9,698 nt of DNA from Bacillota bacterium (GTDB lineage Bacteria > Bacillota > DTU025), in contig DUWJ01000296.1 of assembly GCA_012842765.1 (NCBI GenBank), positions 1 through 9,698 of the forward strand. The letters are read 5' to 3'. Below, piece by piece: positions 1 through 5,640 of the stretch (positions within the stretch are counted from its first letter, which is position 1; each line of letters begins with the position of its first letter). The position numbers and the translations under genes are program-made. Under the pieces are notes generated by a model. That model did not search any database, had not been told where the DNA came from, and worked only from the letters and a program-made list of their open reading frames with translations.

Positions 1-24
1 CCTCCGTTTCGGGGCTAAACTCAA

Positions 25-102
25 TGGTCGGAGCGGGGAGATTTGAACTCCCGACCTCTTGCACCCCAAGCAAGCGCGCTAGCCAAACTGCGCCACGCCC
101 CG
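25..102 (-). tRNA. tRNA-Pro, anticodon GGG
   Basis: Read on the minus strand this folds as a full cloverleaf. The acceptor stem is CGGGGCG with CGCTCCG (one G-T pair), the D-stem is GCGC/GCGC, and the anticodon arm is CTTGC-TTGGGGT-GCAAG with GGG at the centre of the seven-base loop. The T-arm is GGGAG-TTCAAAT-CTCCC. The 3' end ACCA is encoded. It delivers proline to CCC/CCU codons. It has its own promoter upstream and stands apart from the other genes. Confidence 0.96.
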
Positions 103-375
103 ATCTTTTTGCAGGCTTTATTATATCAGACATTCAGCCCGCAGGCAACACGCCATAGATTTCCTCAGTAAAGTCCAATCTTATCCACTCCGAGAACGCT
201 TGCCAAAGGTTGTCAGTGGCCATTTGAGAATCCCTTTTTGAGCCATGAAGAATCCTCACAGAAAAAGCAACGGGTCTATGAGCAAGGGCCATATGTCGCC
301 AGCCACTGGCACATGAAGATCTGTGCGTCTAAGAACCTCCATTCGATCGGCGTCCGTGCTATGCACATCATGAAA
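103..375. other. Non-coding stretch between tRNA-Pro and the dehydrogenase terminator
   Basis: Apart from the tRNA promoter I see no gene here. A 68-codon open frame at 238-444 on the plus strand has no ribosome binding site, shows no recognisable motif, and runs through the terminator hairpin into the end of the neighbouring gene, so I do not call it. Confidence 0.5.
120..148 (-). promoter_or_regulatory. Sigma-70-type promoter of the tRNA-Pro gene
   Basis: On the minus strand there is a perfect TATAAT (125 down to 120) preceded by TGA, giving an extended -10. A TTGCCT -35 box (148 to 143) lies at exactly 17 bases spacing. Transcription would start near 113, about 10 bases before the tRNA 5' end. 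This fits a strong stable-RNA promoter. Confidence 0.75.
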
Positions 376-411
376 ATGCCGGCTAGGGTAAGTGTCTACC
401 CCAACCGGCAT
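376..411 (-). terminator. Hairpin terminator of the merR-dehydrogenase unit
   Basis: ATGCCGG and CCGGCAT pair (376-382 with 405-411). Inside them, GGGTA and TACCC pair (386-390 with 397-401) around a six-base loop. On the minus strand the stem ends in TTTT, a short U-tract, starting 26 bases after the dehydrogenase stop codon. On the plus strand the stem is followed by CTTTCCCC, which is weaker, and no plus-strand gene precedes it. Confidence 0.7.
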
Positions 412-436
412 CTTTCCCCTTCTTGCCTGATCTTTA

Positions 437-1465
437 CTACTTAACGTAGAAATGCAACGGATAACTTATGTACCGTGCCGGCGGCATTTTGTCGGTCGTA
501 TAGTATCCCGGAGGAGCTTGCAATAGCTGTGGTATACGGTTCACAACAGTTGCGCATGTCAGTTCCACAGTGGCCGGACGGGCGATTTTGACTACTGTAT
601 TTGGTTCTCCAATGATAGACCAATCGTTCCTATCAAATTCGCCTTCCGCATAGACTTTCCCGATGCACTCAGAGATTATGATAGGCCCTTGGTTCGTTAC
701 CGTAGTCACAATCGCAGACATGCCTGTGGCATGGCCTGCAGGAATTACCTTGCCTAGCGTCTCTGACTTGATATCCTTGTCGTGGGTTGTTGGCACCAGC
801 TTCTGCTCAGTCGATTTGATGGACCATCCGAACTGCGAGCACAGCCACTCATTTGCATTCCACATAAAGGACGGCAAGGAGTCGCTTTGAGCAATCTGCT
901 TATCGAATTCCTCAAGGCTAAGTCCGGCTCCATGGACTTCCGCCAAGGCGATTCCGTAATCTTCCACGTTATAGCTGGAGACGCCCTCTATTCTTTCAAT
1001 TCTGTGGCTAGAGCCTGCCAGTGTCGTGATCAGGTTGCCCCAGAACACATCCTGATACCCTGATCCCGCCAGAGTGCAGTTGTTGTCCTTAGCCAATCGA
1101 TCCAAACGATTGGTCAACGCTGGTGAAGTATTCCACGGATAGAAGGCCTCTTCGCAGGTGCTAATTGCGTTAACCCCGTGCTTTGCAGCAAGAGCAAAGG
1201 CATCATACACATCAGGCATCAGGCTTCTAGTTGCGATTACGCACACATCCGCATCACATTCACCGAAAACCTTCTCAGCATTCGAACTGATCGGCACGTT
1301 GATCTTGAACCCGAGTCCCGCAACTTCGCCAACATCTTTGCCTTCAAGTGCAGGGTCGAGATCGATTGCGCCAACTATTTCTGCGCCCTTCTCATACAGA
1401 TACCGTAGAAAATACTTGCCCATCTTACCGCAACCGTACTGGATGACTCTAATCTTCTCTCTCAC
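437..1465 (-). CDS. NAD(P)-dependent dehydrogenase of the DapB / 2,4-diaminopentanoate dehydrogenase family
   Basis: A 342-residue protein. The N-terminal Rossmann fold starts IRVIQYGCGKMGK, with the glycine motif G11-x-G13-x-x-G16, then an acidic D35 after the second strand. A second domain from about residue 130 ends with IGEPNT, CATVVNRIP and APPGYYT (about 285-323), which are typical of the 2,4-diaminopentanoate dehydrogenase C-terminal domain. Relatives oxidatively deaminate 2,4-diaminopentanoate in ornithine fermentation, but many family members have no tested substrate. No other ornithine-fermentation gene (ornithine racemase, aminomutase, thiolase) is visible, so I do not assign ord. 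I chose the GTG at 1465 because AAGGGGGA lies 8 bases upstream and the Rossmann motif starts right after it. The frame stays open upstream to 1633, but that part overlaps merR and looks unconserved. It lies 100 bases after merR, probably in the same transcript. Confidence 0.82.
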   Translation of the reverse strand: MREKIRVIQYGCGKMGKYFLRYLYEKGAEIVGAIDLDPALEGKDVGEVAGLGFKINVPISSNAEKVFGECDADVCVIATRSLMPDVYDAFALAAKHGVNAISTCEEAFYPWNTSPALTNRLDRLAKDNNCTLAGSGYQDVFWGNLITTLAGSSHRIERIEGVSSYNVEDYGIALAEVHGAGLSLEEFDKQIAQSDSLPSFMWNANEWLCSQFGWSIKSTEQKLVPTTHDKDIKSETLGKVIPAGHATGMSAIVTTVTNQGPIIISECIGKVYAEGEFDRNDWSIIGEPNTVVKIARPATVELTCATVVNRIPQLLQAPPGYYTTDKMPPARYISYPLHFYVK

Positions 1466-1546
1466 TACACCATCCCCCTTGCGCTTTTTGATAGGACGTT
1501 CGTGCGTTGTCCCTTCCCTGTTGTTGGTCTTCGACTCAAGTGTAAT

Positions 1547-1565
1547 CTCTATTGTACGAATAGAG
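1547..1565 (-). repeat. Short inverted repeat at the merR-dehydrogenase junction
   Basis: CTCTATT and AATAGAG are perfect seven-base arms around a five-base centre, beginning directly after the merR stop codon. There is no T-run, so it is a poor terminator. It could be an operator, a processing hairpin or a weak attenuator between the two genes. Confidence 0.45.
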
Positions 1566-2408
1566 TCAACCATCTCTTGGGGCTTGTATCGGTATTTGCA
1601 GCTTAACAAACATATTTCGTTCGTTATTGTCAAAGATCGGTAGTTCCGCGACTACTTCACATATGTAGTCTCCCACTATCTCGTATCCGTTTTCATGTAT
1701 GAAATGAAACAGCTTTCGGGCGTTCGCCTTTTCGTTCCAAAAGCTGTGAAAATGTATGCACACGTAATCTCCTGCAGGTATTATCTCTATGCCCTCTTGC
1801 TCCTCAAAGTCGTTGTCGACAAACACGAATATCTCTGAAGAGACGAATCTGCCTGCATCAATCATCTCTTTTCGCAATATAGATCCTACGTTGCAAAAGT
1901 AAACCATGGGCAGATCTTCGATGATTACCTGTTTCTTTAGCTCTCTCAGGATGTATTCGTAATTGTCGAGCCCGTGGTCGTAGATATTTACTTTCCCGTC
2001 GTAGCAGAAGATTTTTCTATCCGGTATGAACTCGAAGGTTATCTCGCCCTCCTGGGGCATCTGCAAATACCTATCGTAATTCCGTATGCAAGCCTCTACG
2101 CCTTTTTTCATATGATGCAGCTTCCTGATCTCCTCATCGATGTTCTTGCTCTGCCGCTCGAGAATATCCTTGATCGCCTCAATATCTTCCTTATCAAATT
2201 GCTCCTTTATCTGCTCCAAGGACATTCCCAAAGACTTCATATACCCAATCATATCTAGTATGGCGCTCTGCTTGATATCGTAGTATCTGTAGTTTGTATC
2301 CTGATTAACATATAACGGTTTCAGCAAATCGATCTTGTCATAATACCTCAAAGTCTGAACTGAAGTGTGATTCAAAGCTGCCATCTTGCCAATCGGCAGG
2401 AGATCCAC
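1566..2408 (-). CDS. MerR-family transcriptional regulator with GyrI-like effector domain
   Basis: A 280-residue protein. Residues 4-72 form the MerR winged helix-turn-helix, with IGKMAALNHTSVQTLRYYDK (RYYD at 21-24), NYRYYD at 39-44 and the typical LGMSLEQIKEQ at 60-70. A long dimerisation helix follows to about 115. The C-terminal half (about 122-275) looks like a GyrI-like ligand-binding domain and ends VVAELPIFDNNERNMFVKLQIPI. MerR activators of this BltR-like layout bind small hydrophobic or cationic ligands and twist DNA at spaced promoters. I chose the GTG at 2408 because GAGGTG lies 6 bases upstream, a fitting promoter lies just before that, and the domain begins three residues in. 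A longer open frame to 2588 adds 60 unconserved residues. The likely target is its own promoter and the downstream dehydrogenase; the ligand is unknown. Confidence 0.88.
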   Translation of the reverse strand: MDLLPIGKMAALNHTSVQTLRYYDKIDLLKPLYVNQDTNYRYYDIKQSAILDMIGYMKSLGMSLEQIKEQFDKEDIEAIKDILERQSKNIDEEIRKLHHMKKGVEACIRNYDRYLQMPQEGEITFEFIPDRKIFCYDGKVNIYDHGLDNYEYILRELKKQVIIEDLPMVYFCNVGSILRKEMIDAGRFVSSEIFVFVDNDFEEQEGIEIIPAGDYVCIHFHSFWNEKANARKLFHFIHENGYEIVGDYICEVVAELPIFDNNERNMFVKLQIPIQAPRDG

Positions 2409-2427
2409 GTTTTTCACCTCACCACTT

Positions 2428-2456
2428 AAGATATTGACATTTCCAAATGCTTGCAA
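2428..2456 (-). promoter_or_regulatory. Probable merR promoter
   Basis: Minus strand: a TTGCAA -35 (2456-2451) and a TATCTT -10 (2433-2428) at 17 bases spacing, each matching four of six consensus bases. The predicted start near 2421 leaves a leader of about 13 bases that carries the GAGGTG ribosome site, which supports the GTG start at 2408. Confidence 0.5.
2438..2449. promoter_or_regulatory. Palindrome inside the merR promoter spacer, candidate MerR operator
   Basis: CATTT-CC-AAATG is a perfect inverted repeat between the predicted -35 and -10 boxes. This is where MerR-family regulators bind their own promoters. The spacing seen (17) is shorter than the 19-20 typical of MerR-activated promoters, so simple autorepression is as likely as activation. 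Confidence 0.45.
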
Positions 2457-2663
2457 GTGCTCATGAATGCGGATAGCTACAGTCAAACCAAGCTTCCTCG
2501 CCATTGCTGTGGGATAGCAGCTAGGTTTCCCAAAGCAAGGGCTCTGCGATTCAAAGAAAGAAGCTGTAGGCACTAACACATTGGACATGAACTTGCTCTA
2601 GCCATGACAACTAATGCCATAAGGCCCTCTTCTTTGCGAATACTACGTGCCCCTCCCCCATTC

Positions 2664-2856
2664 TTATCTTGCCTGCTCCAACTCCACTCCTGTGAGGCGG
2701 CTGTACCAGTCCGTCTCGATTTCCCCAGAAGCTCTGTTGATCACTGACAAGCTTGCGCCGGTTGACTCAGCCCTCTCCCACTCCTCAAAATACAATCTCC
2801 TTCAGAGCCTCCATCTGTCTTCGCTTCGGTAAGGCAACAGCCCTTCTTCGAATCAT
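2664..2856 (-). pseudogene. Possible small gene split by a one-base frameshift, family unknown
   Basis: On the minus strand an ATG at 2856 opens 23 residues, MIRRRAVALPKRRQMEALKE and then IVF, ending at TGA (2787-2785). From the same point the next frame stays open to TAA at 2664-2666 and reads EEWERAESTGASLSVINRA, then SGEIETDWYSRLTGVELEQ. That reads like a genuine protein tail: polar, with a helix-like spread of charges. Dropping one T from the TTTT run at about 2787-2790 joins both parts into one 63-residue protein. I see no clear ribosome site and do not recognise the family. It could be a decayed gene, a sequencing error in a homopolymer, or chance. Confidence 0.35.
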
Positions 2857-3012
2857 CAGGTTAATTCATGGCACTAGAGACAGCTTCGCCATTGTCAGTC
2901 TGTCCTGCGACCCACAATCCGCAGCCGTCACACGGATTATCCACGGATCGAGCATCTCATCTCGGATCCAGGATGTAGATGATGTCGTAGGGCACAGGCC
3001 CGTCAGGAAAGG

Positions 3013-3018
3013 TATAAT
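3013..3018 (+). promoter_or_regulatory. Isolated perfect TATAAT, possible -10 box
   Basis: TATAAT lies 411 bases before the vanR start. No convincing -35 box is found at 16-18 bases spacing (the best is GGCACA at 2991-2996) and there is no TG extension. If active, it would start a transcript near 3025 that runs through the stem-loops toward vanR. Confidence 0.2.
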
Positions 3019-3048
3019 GAATTGAGGACGATCAACCACTCCAAGCCT

Positions 3049-3084
3049 AAAGGTAGGGGCTTGCAAGAGCCCCCGCTGACCTTT
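3049..3084 (+). other. Stable stem-loop with GNRA-type tetraloop
   Basis: GGGGCTT and GAGCCCC (3056-3062, 3067-3073) pair around a GCAA tetraloop. An outer AAAGGT/ACCTTT helix (3049-3054, 3079-3084) is separated from it by a single A on one side and five bases on the other. A GNRA-capped G-C stem is typical of structured RNA. No T-run follows, so it is not a standard terminator. Confidence 0.45.
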
Positions 3085-3345
3085 CCGTTGCGGTGTTCTT
3101 GGGGATAATGCGTTGGGATTTCGGTCACGAAAAGCACACCCGAATGTTGGCGTAACTCATGGGTACATCACCGAGCAGGCAAACACATGTGCAAGGCTTG
3201 GGAAATTCCATCGTACAGATGCAAGTGGCAACTCAACGGTAGAGCCGGGCACTTGGGATCTCTCGAAACAAGCTAAGAACCGAATCAGGCAAGTGCACAA
3301 GGAGTAGCCAACAAAGCGTCCAGATATGTTCAAAGGAAGCTGCAA

Positions 3346-3359
3346 GCACAGTGCTGTGC
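3346..3359. repeat. Perfect inverted repeat upstream of vanR
   Basis: GCACAG-TG-CTGTGC gives six-base arms around two bases, 65 bases before the vanR ATG. The short centre suits a protein-binding palindrome better than an RNA hairpin. GAAA follows directly, as in VanR boxes, but the rest of the box matches poorly. Confidence 0.35.
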
Positions 3360-3363
3360 GAAA

Positions 3364-3414
3364 GGAGGGGGAACGCTACTTCCTCCCCACACCTGAAGGG
3401 GAATCTCCGTAGCG
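3364..3414. repeat. Nested hairpins before vanR, resembling an IS200/IS605 right end on the minus strand
   Basis: CGCTAC/GTAGCG (3374-3379, 3409-3414) encloses TCCCC/GGGGA (3384-3388, 3398-3402). An alternative, mutually exclusive pairing joins GGAGG (3364-3368) with CCTCC (3382-3386). On the minus strand the core reads GATTCCCCTTCAGGTG followed by TGGGGAGGAAGT. This is close in form to the right-end hairpins of IS200/IS605/TnpB elements (CCCC, TTCAG, GGGGAGGAAGT). No tnpA or tnpB is present. A perfect ribosome site AAAGGAGG (3361-3368) has no start codon at a usable distance and is paired in the alternative fold. Confidence 0.35.
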
Positions 3415-3423
3415 TGATGTTTG

Positions 3424-4119
3424 ATGAATGACCGTATACTAGTTGTTGATGATGAGAAAGCCATCGCAGACTTGATTGAACTGTACTTAAGAAACGAGAA
3501 CTACATTGTTTTCAAGTCCCATAACGGGCAGGATGCCTTAGCCCTTGTAGAAAGTGAACCACTGGATCTGGCAATCCTGGACGTGATGCTCCCCGACATG
3601 ACCGGGTTTGAGATCTGCCAAAAGATCCGGGAGAAACACAACTTCCCTATCATCATGCTCACGGCGAAGGATGAGGAGATCGACAAGATCACAGGCCTCA
3701 CACTGGGCGCAGACGATTATATTACAAAACCATTCCGACCGCTCGAGATGGTGGCCCGAGTTAAGGCGCAGCTTCGCAGGTACACAAGGTACAATCCCTC
3801 TGAACCAGCTGATGAGGAGAATGTGATCGCGTCTGCAGGCTTGGTCATTGACAAGGATGCCCATGAATGCACGCTCAACGAGAGGCCGTTATCCCTAACC
3901 CCGACAGAATTTGACATCCTGTGGATGTTGGCATCCAATCGGGGCCGCGTGGTCAGTTCCGAAGAGTTGTTCCGCGAGGTATGGGGTGAGAAGTATTTTA
4001 CTAGTAACAACACGGTCATGGTGCACATCCGCCATCTGAGGGAGAAGATGAACGATTCTGCGGAAAATCCCAAATACATAAAGACGGTATGGGGAGTTGG
4101 CTACAAGATTGAGAAATAG
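3424..4119 (+). CDS. vanR: VanR, response regulator of the glycopeptide-resistance cluster
   Basis: A 231-residue OmpR/PhoB-type regulator. The receiver domain (1-120) has the acidic pair D9-D10, phospho-acceptor D53 in LAILDVMLPD, T80 in IIMLTAK and K102 in ITKPFRP. The winged helix (about 140-231) contains LSLTPTEFDIL, NTVMVHIRHLREKMN and ends IKTVWGVGYKIEK, nearly identical in form to enterococcal VanR. Phosphorylated VanR activates the resistance-gene promoter and usually its own. I chose the ATG at 3424, giving MNDRILVVDDE, which aligns with the start of VanR-A. The in-frame TTG at 3421 is possible. The nearest GAAGGGGA ribosome site lies about 21 bases away inside a hairpin, so initiation may be weak or controlled. 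vanS overlaps its end. Confidence 0.95.
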   Translation: MNDRILVVDDEKAIADLIELYLRNENYIVFKSHNGQDALALVESEPLDLAILDVMLPDMTGFEICQKIREKHNFPIIMLTAKDEEIDKITGLTLGADDYITKPFRPLEMVARVKAQLRRYTRYNPSEPADEENVIASAGLVIDKDAHECTLNERPLSLTPTEFDILWMLASNRGRVVSSEELFREVWGEKYFTSNNTVMVHIRHLREKMNDSAENPKYIKTVWGVGYKIEK

Positions 4120-5251
4120 GAAAAGGGACAAAGGCGACTACTCAAGACTAAAGAAGAAAGTCTTTCGCAGGATGCTTCTGATTGTTCTCTCCGCAGTTGC
4201 AGTAGTGTTTTTTCTGTGCCTACTAACCATGTGGCGTTTCCGGCCCAACGTTGTGAACTTCCTAGAAAAAGCATTTCACCTGTCCAACGATGAAGCTGGT
4301 CGCATTTGGCAAGAAGTATTCAGCGACAATGCCCTTCTATACGTGTTCATCGCTATCATCGTTTTCATACTGATTTTCCTCAGGTTCTCGCTGTCATGGT
4401 TTGCCAAATACTTCGACGAGATCAGTGCCGGGATCGATCAGCTTGTTGACAAACCCGGCAGCGACATAATCCTATCACCTGAACTAGCACACATGGAAAC
4501 AAAGCTGAACAAGATAAAAGGAACGCTGGAAAGACAAAAATGGGATGCGCAGGAAGCGGAGCAACGCAAGAATGACCTCGTGGTCTATCTGGCACACGAT
4601 ATCAAAACGCCTCTCACCTCCGTCATTGGCTACCTGAGCCTTCTGGATGAAGCCCCCGACATGCCGCCGGAGCAAAGAGCCAAATACGTGGGCATCACCT
4701 TGGAAAAGGCCTACCGGCTGGAGCAGCTGATCGATGAGTTCTTCGAGATCACTAGGTTCAACCTGCAATCCATCGTACTGAACAAGGGCAAGATAAACCT
4801 CTCCTTCATGTTGAACCAAGTAGCGGATGAATTCTATCCCATGCTGGAGCCCGAGGGCAAGAAAGCGGTCGTTGATGCACCTGATGGCCTCACATTGTGG
4901 GGAGATGCAGACAAGTTGGCCCGCGTTTTCAACAACATCCTCAAGAACGCCGCCGCCTACAGCTATCGAGGCAGCATCATCCGCATCTCCGCGCGCCAGG
5001 AAGATCAAAGCGTAATCATCGTCTTTGCCAATCAAGGCGATCCCATTCCATCCGCCAAGCTAGAGACGATCTTCGACCAGTTCTTCCGGCTTGATGCCTC
5101 TCGTTCTACGAATTCTGGCGGTGCAGGATTGGGCCTTGCCATCGCCAAGAAGATCGTTACTGCACATGGAGGCAACATCACAGCCACAAGCAACGAGGAA
5201 CGAACGGTTTTCACCGTTACGCTCCCGAATCAAGATGGAACAGTTGGATAA
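4097..5251 (+). CDS. vanS: VanS, membrane sensor histidine kinase
   Basis: A 384-residue kinase with a short cytoplasmic N-terminus, transmembrane helices at about 26-46 and 80-102, and a short external loop between them. The H-box YLAHDIKTPLTSVIGYLSLL carries His167. The ATP-binding domain shows the N-box RVFNNILKNAAAYS (277-290), a G1-like FANQGDP, an F-box IFDQFFRLDASRS and a G2-box GGAGLGLAIAKK (341-352). It phosphorylates VanR when glycopeptide is sensed and dephosphorylates it otherwise. The predicted start is a TTG at 4097, 20 bases before the vanR stop codon, giving MATRLRNRKRDKGDYSRLKK. VanS-A has the same TTG start and overlap, and both begin with a basic stretch followed by DYS. 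No HAMP domain is evident. The wide similarity is to the VanS-A/B/G group rather than actinobacterial VanS. Confidence 0.94.
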   Translation: MATRLRNRKRDKGDYSRLKKKVFRRMLLIVLSAVAVVFFLCLLTMWRFRPNVVNFLEKAFHLSNDEAGRIWQEVFSDNALLYVFIAIIVFILIFLRFSLSWFAKYFDEISAGIDQLVDKPGSDIILSPELAHMETKLNKIKGTLERQKWDAQEAEQRKNDLVVYLAHDIKTPLTSVIGYLSLLDEAPDMPPEQRAKYVGITLEKAYRLEQLIDEFFEITRFNLQSIVLNKGKINLSFMLNQVADEFYPMLEPEGKKAVVDAPDGLTLWGDADKLARVFNNILKNAAAYSYRGSIIRISARQEDQSVIIVFANQGDPIPSAKLETIFDQFFRLDASRSTNSGGAGLGLAIAKKIVTAHGGNITATSNEERTVFTVTLPNQDGTVG

Positions 5252-5288
5252 TCATGATGCAATTGCCCCCGCTCTGCACCATGCACTC

Positions 5289-5375
5289 GCGACGCGAATC
5301 ACGTCGCCGCAATTCGCCATGTCATCCGAATTGCGCGAGACATGCGGAGCCATACCCGTGATTGGCTATCGGCTC
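5289..5375 (+). repeat. Three hairpins in a row after vanS, possible transcript end
   Basis: First hairpin: GCGACG/CGTCGC (5289-5294, 5302-5307). Second: CGCAATTCG/CGAATTGCG (5308-5316, 5327-5335), perfect nine-base arms. Third: GAGCCATA with TAT-c-GGCTC (5347-5354, 5367-5375). A G-poor, C/T-rich tract follows to about 5460. No U-run follows any stem, so this is not a classic terminator. It may slow or end vanRS transcription, for example by a Rho-dependent route, or stabilise the mRNA end. Confidence 0.45.
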
Positions 5376-5536
5376 ACCCATCTCGTTCCTCATATCTCTC
5401 CTCCCATGTTGCTTTCCTGTCTTGTGTTGGCTTCCCCCACACACTTTTATCCCATAACAATTCGCCAATCGGGTGAAACCACCTTGAGCACAATCAAATG
5501 CACCGGCCGCCGAGATTAACAGAACAATGAGTCGTC
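5376..5536. other. Remainder of the vanS-vanG spacer, no gene seen
   Basis: The open frame that crosses this stretch from 5091 is out of frame with vanS and has no recognisable features. I looked for remnants of vanY and vanW, which occupy this position in enterococcal vanG operons, and could not recognise any. Confidence 0.5.
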
Positions 5537-5577
5537 CGTAAGTATTTCTTAAGATTTCTACAAGCAGAGCCTACTTT
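5537..5577 (+). promoter_or_regulatory. Candidate VanR-dependent promoter of vanG-vanXY-vanT
   Basis: ATTTCT occurs twice at exactly 10 bases offset (5544-5549, 5554-5559), each followed by an AAG-ending element, so the copies face the same side of the helix. On the minus strand 5554-5543 reads TCTTAAGAAATA, which matches the VanR consensus as I recall it (TCGTANGAAANT) at all but two fixed positions. CCGTAAG/CTTAAG (5537-5542, 5548-5553) also forms an imperfect palindrome. A weak promoter follows: TTAAGA (5549-5554), 17 bases, then TACTTT (5572-5577). A poor core promoter that overlaps an activator site fits VanR activation. Confidence 0.5.
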
Positions 5578-5580
5578 TTA

Positions 5581-5624
5581 GCCTGCCTGATTCGGATAAG
5601 GTTAGATTAACGAATCACGCAGGC
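5581..5624 (+). repeat. Large inverted repeat in the vanG leader
   Basis: Arms of 14 bases (GCCTGCCTGATTCG and CGAATCACGCAGGC) pair with one mismatch around a 16-base centre. It sits at or just after the predicted transcription start. Only GTTTCTACTTC follows, a weak U-tract. The nine bases CGAATCACG of its right arm recur at 5295-5303 in the first hairpin after vanS. It may be an mRNA-stabilising 5' stem, a weak attenuator or an operator. Confidence 0.6.
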
Positions 5625-5640
5625 GTTTCTACTTCATAGA

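Larger units (their letters stand above)
2857..3423. other. Long non-coding stretch upstream of vanR
   Basis: No intact gene is recognised on either strand. Short open frames (2866-3066 minus, 3113-3307 plus, 3157-3345 minus) lack ribosome sites and known motifs. The stretch contains many small inverted repeats: 3049-3084, 3222-3255 (CAAGTG/CACTTG arms), 3346-3359 and 3374-3414. It may be a long structured vanR leader, a decayed mobile element, or both. Confidence 0.5.

Noticed and set aside
1466..1633. N-terminal extension of the dehydrogenase frame by 56 residues
   Set aside because: It overlaps merR, contains no conserved residues, and the GTG at 1465 has a good ribosome site just before the Rossmann motif.
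2409..2588. N-terminal extension of the MerR frame by 60 residues
   Set aside because: MerR proteins begin at the helix-turn-helix. The extension would include the predicted promoter and ribosome site.
3170..3260. Possible c-di-GMP-I riboswitch (GGCAAAC and GGTAG-like pieces)
   Set aside because: The spacing and the core ACGCAAAGCC element do not match, and the paired helices of that motif cannot be formed.
3113..3307. A 64-codon frame before vanR as the tail of a TnpB or intron protein
   Set aside because: It lacks the zinc-finger and RuvC residues of TnpB and any reverse transcriptase motif. Similarity was only a vague impression.
4484..5035. A 183-codon minus-strand open frame inside vanS
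   Set aside because: It lies wholly antisense to a well-supported kinase gene and has no recognisable motifs.
5091..5519. A 142-codon plus-strand open frame spanning the end of vanS and the spacer
   Set aside because: It is out of frame with vanS, has no ribosome site, its first half is a shadow of the kinase gene, and its second half shows no protein-like features or vanY/vanW motifs.
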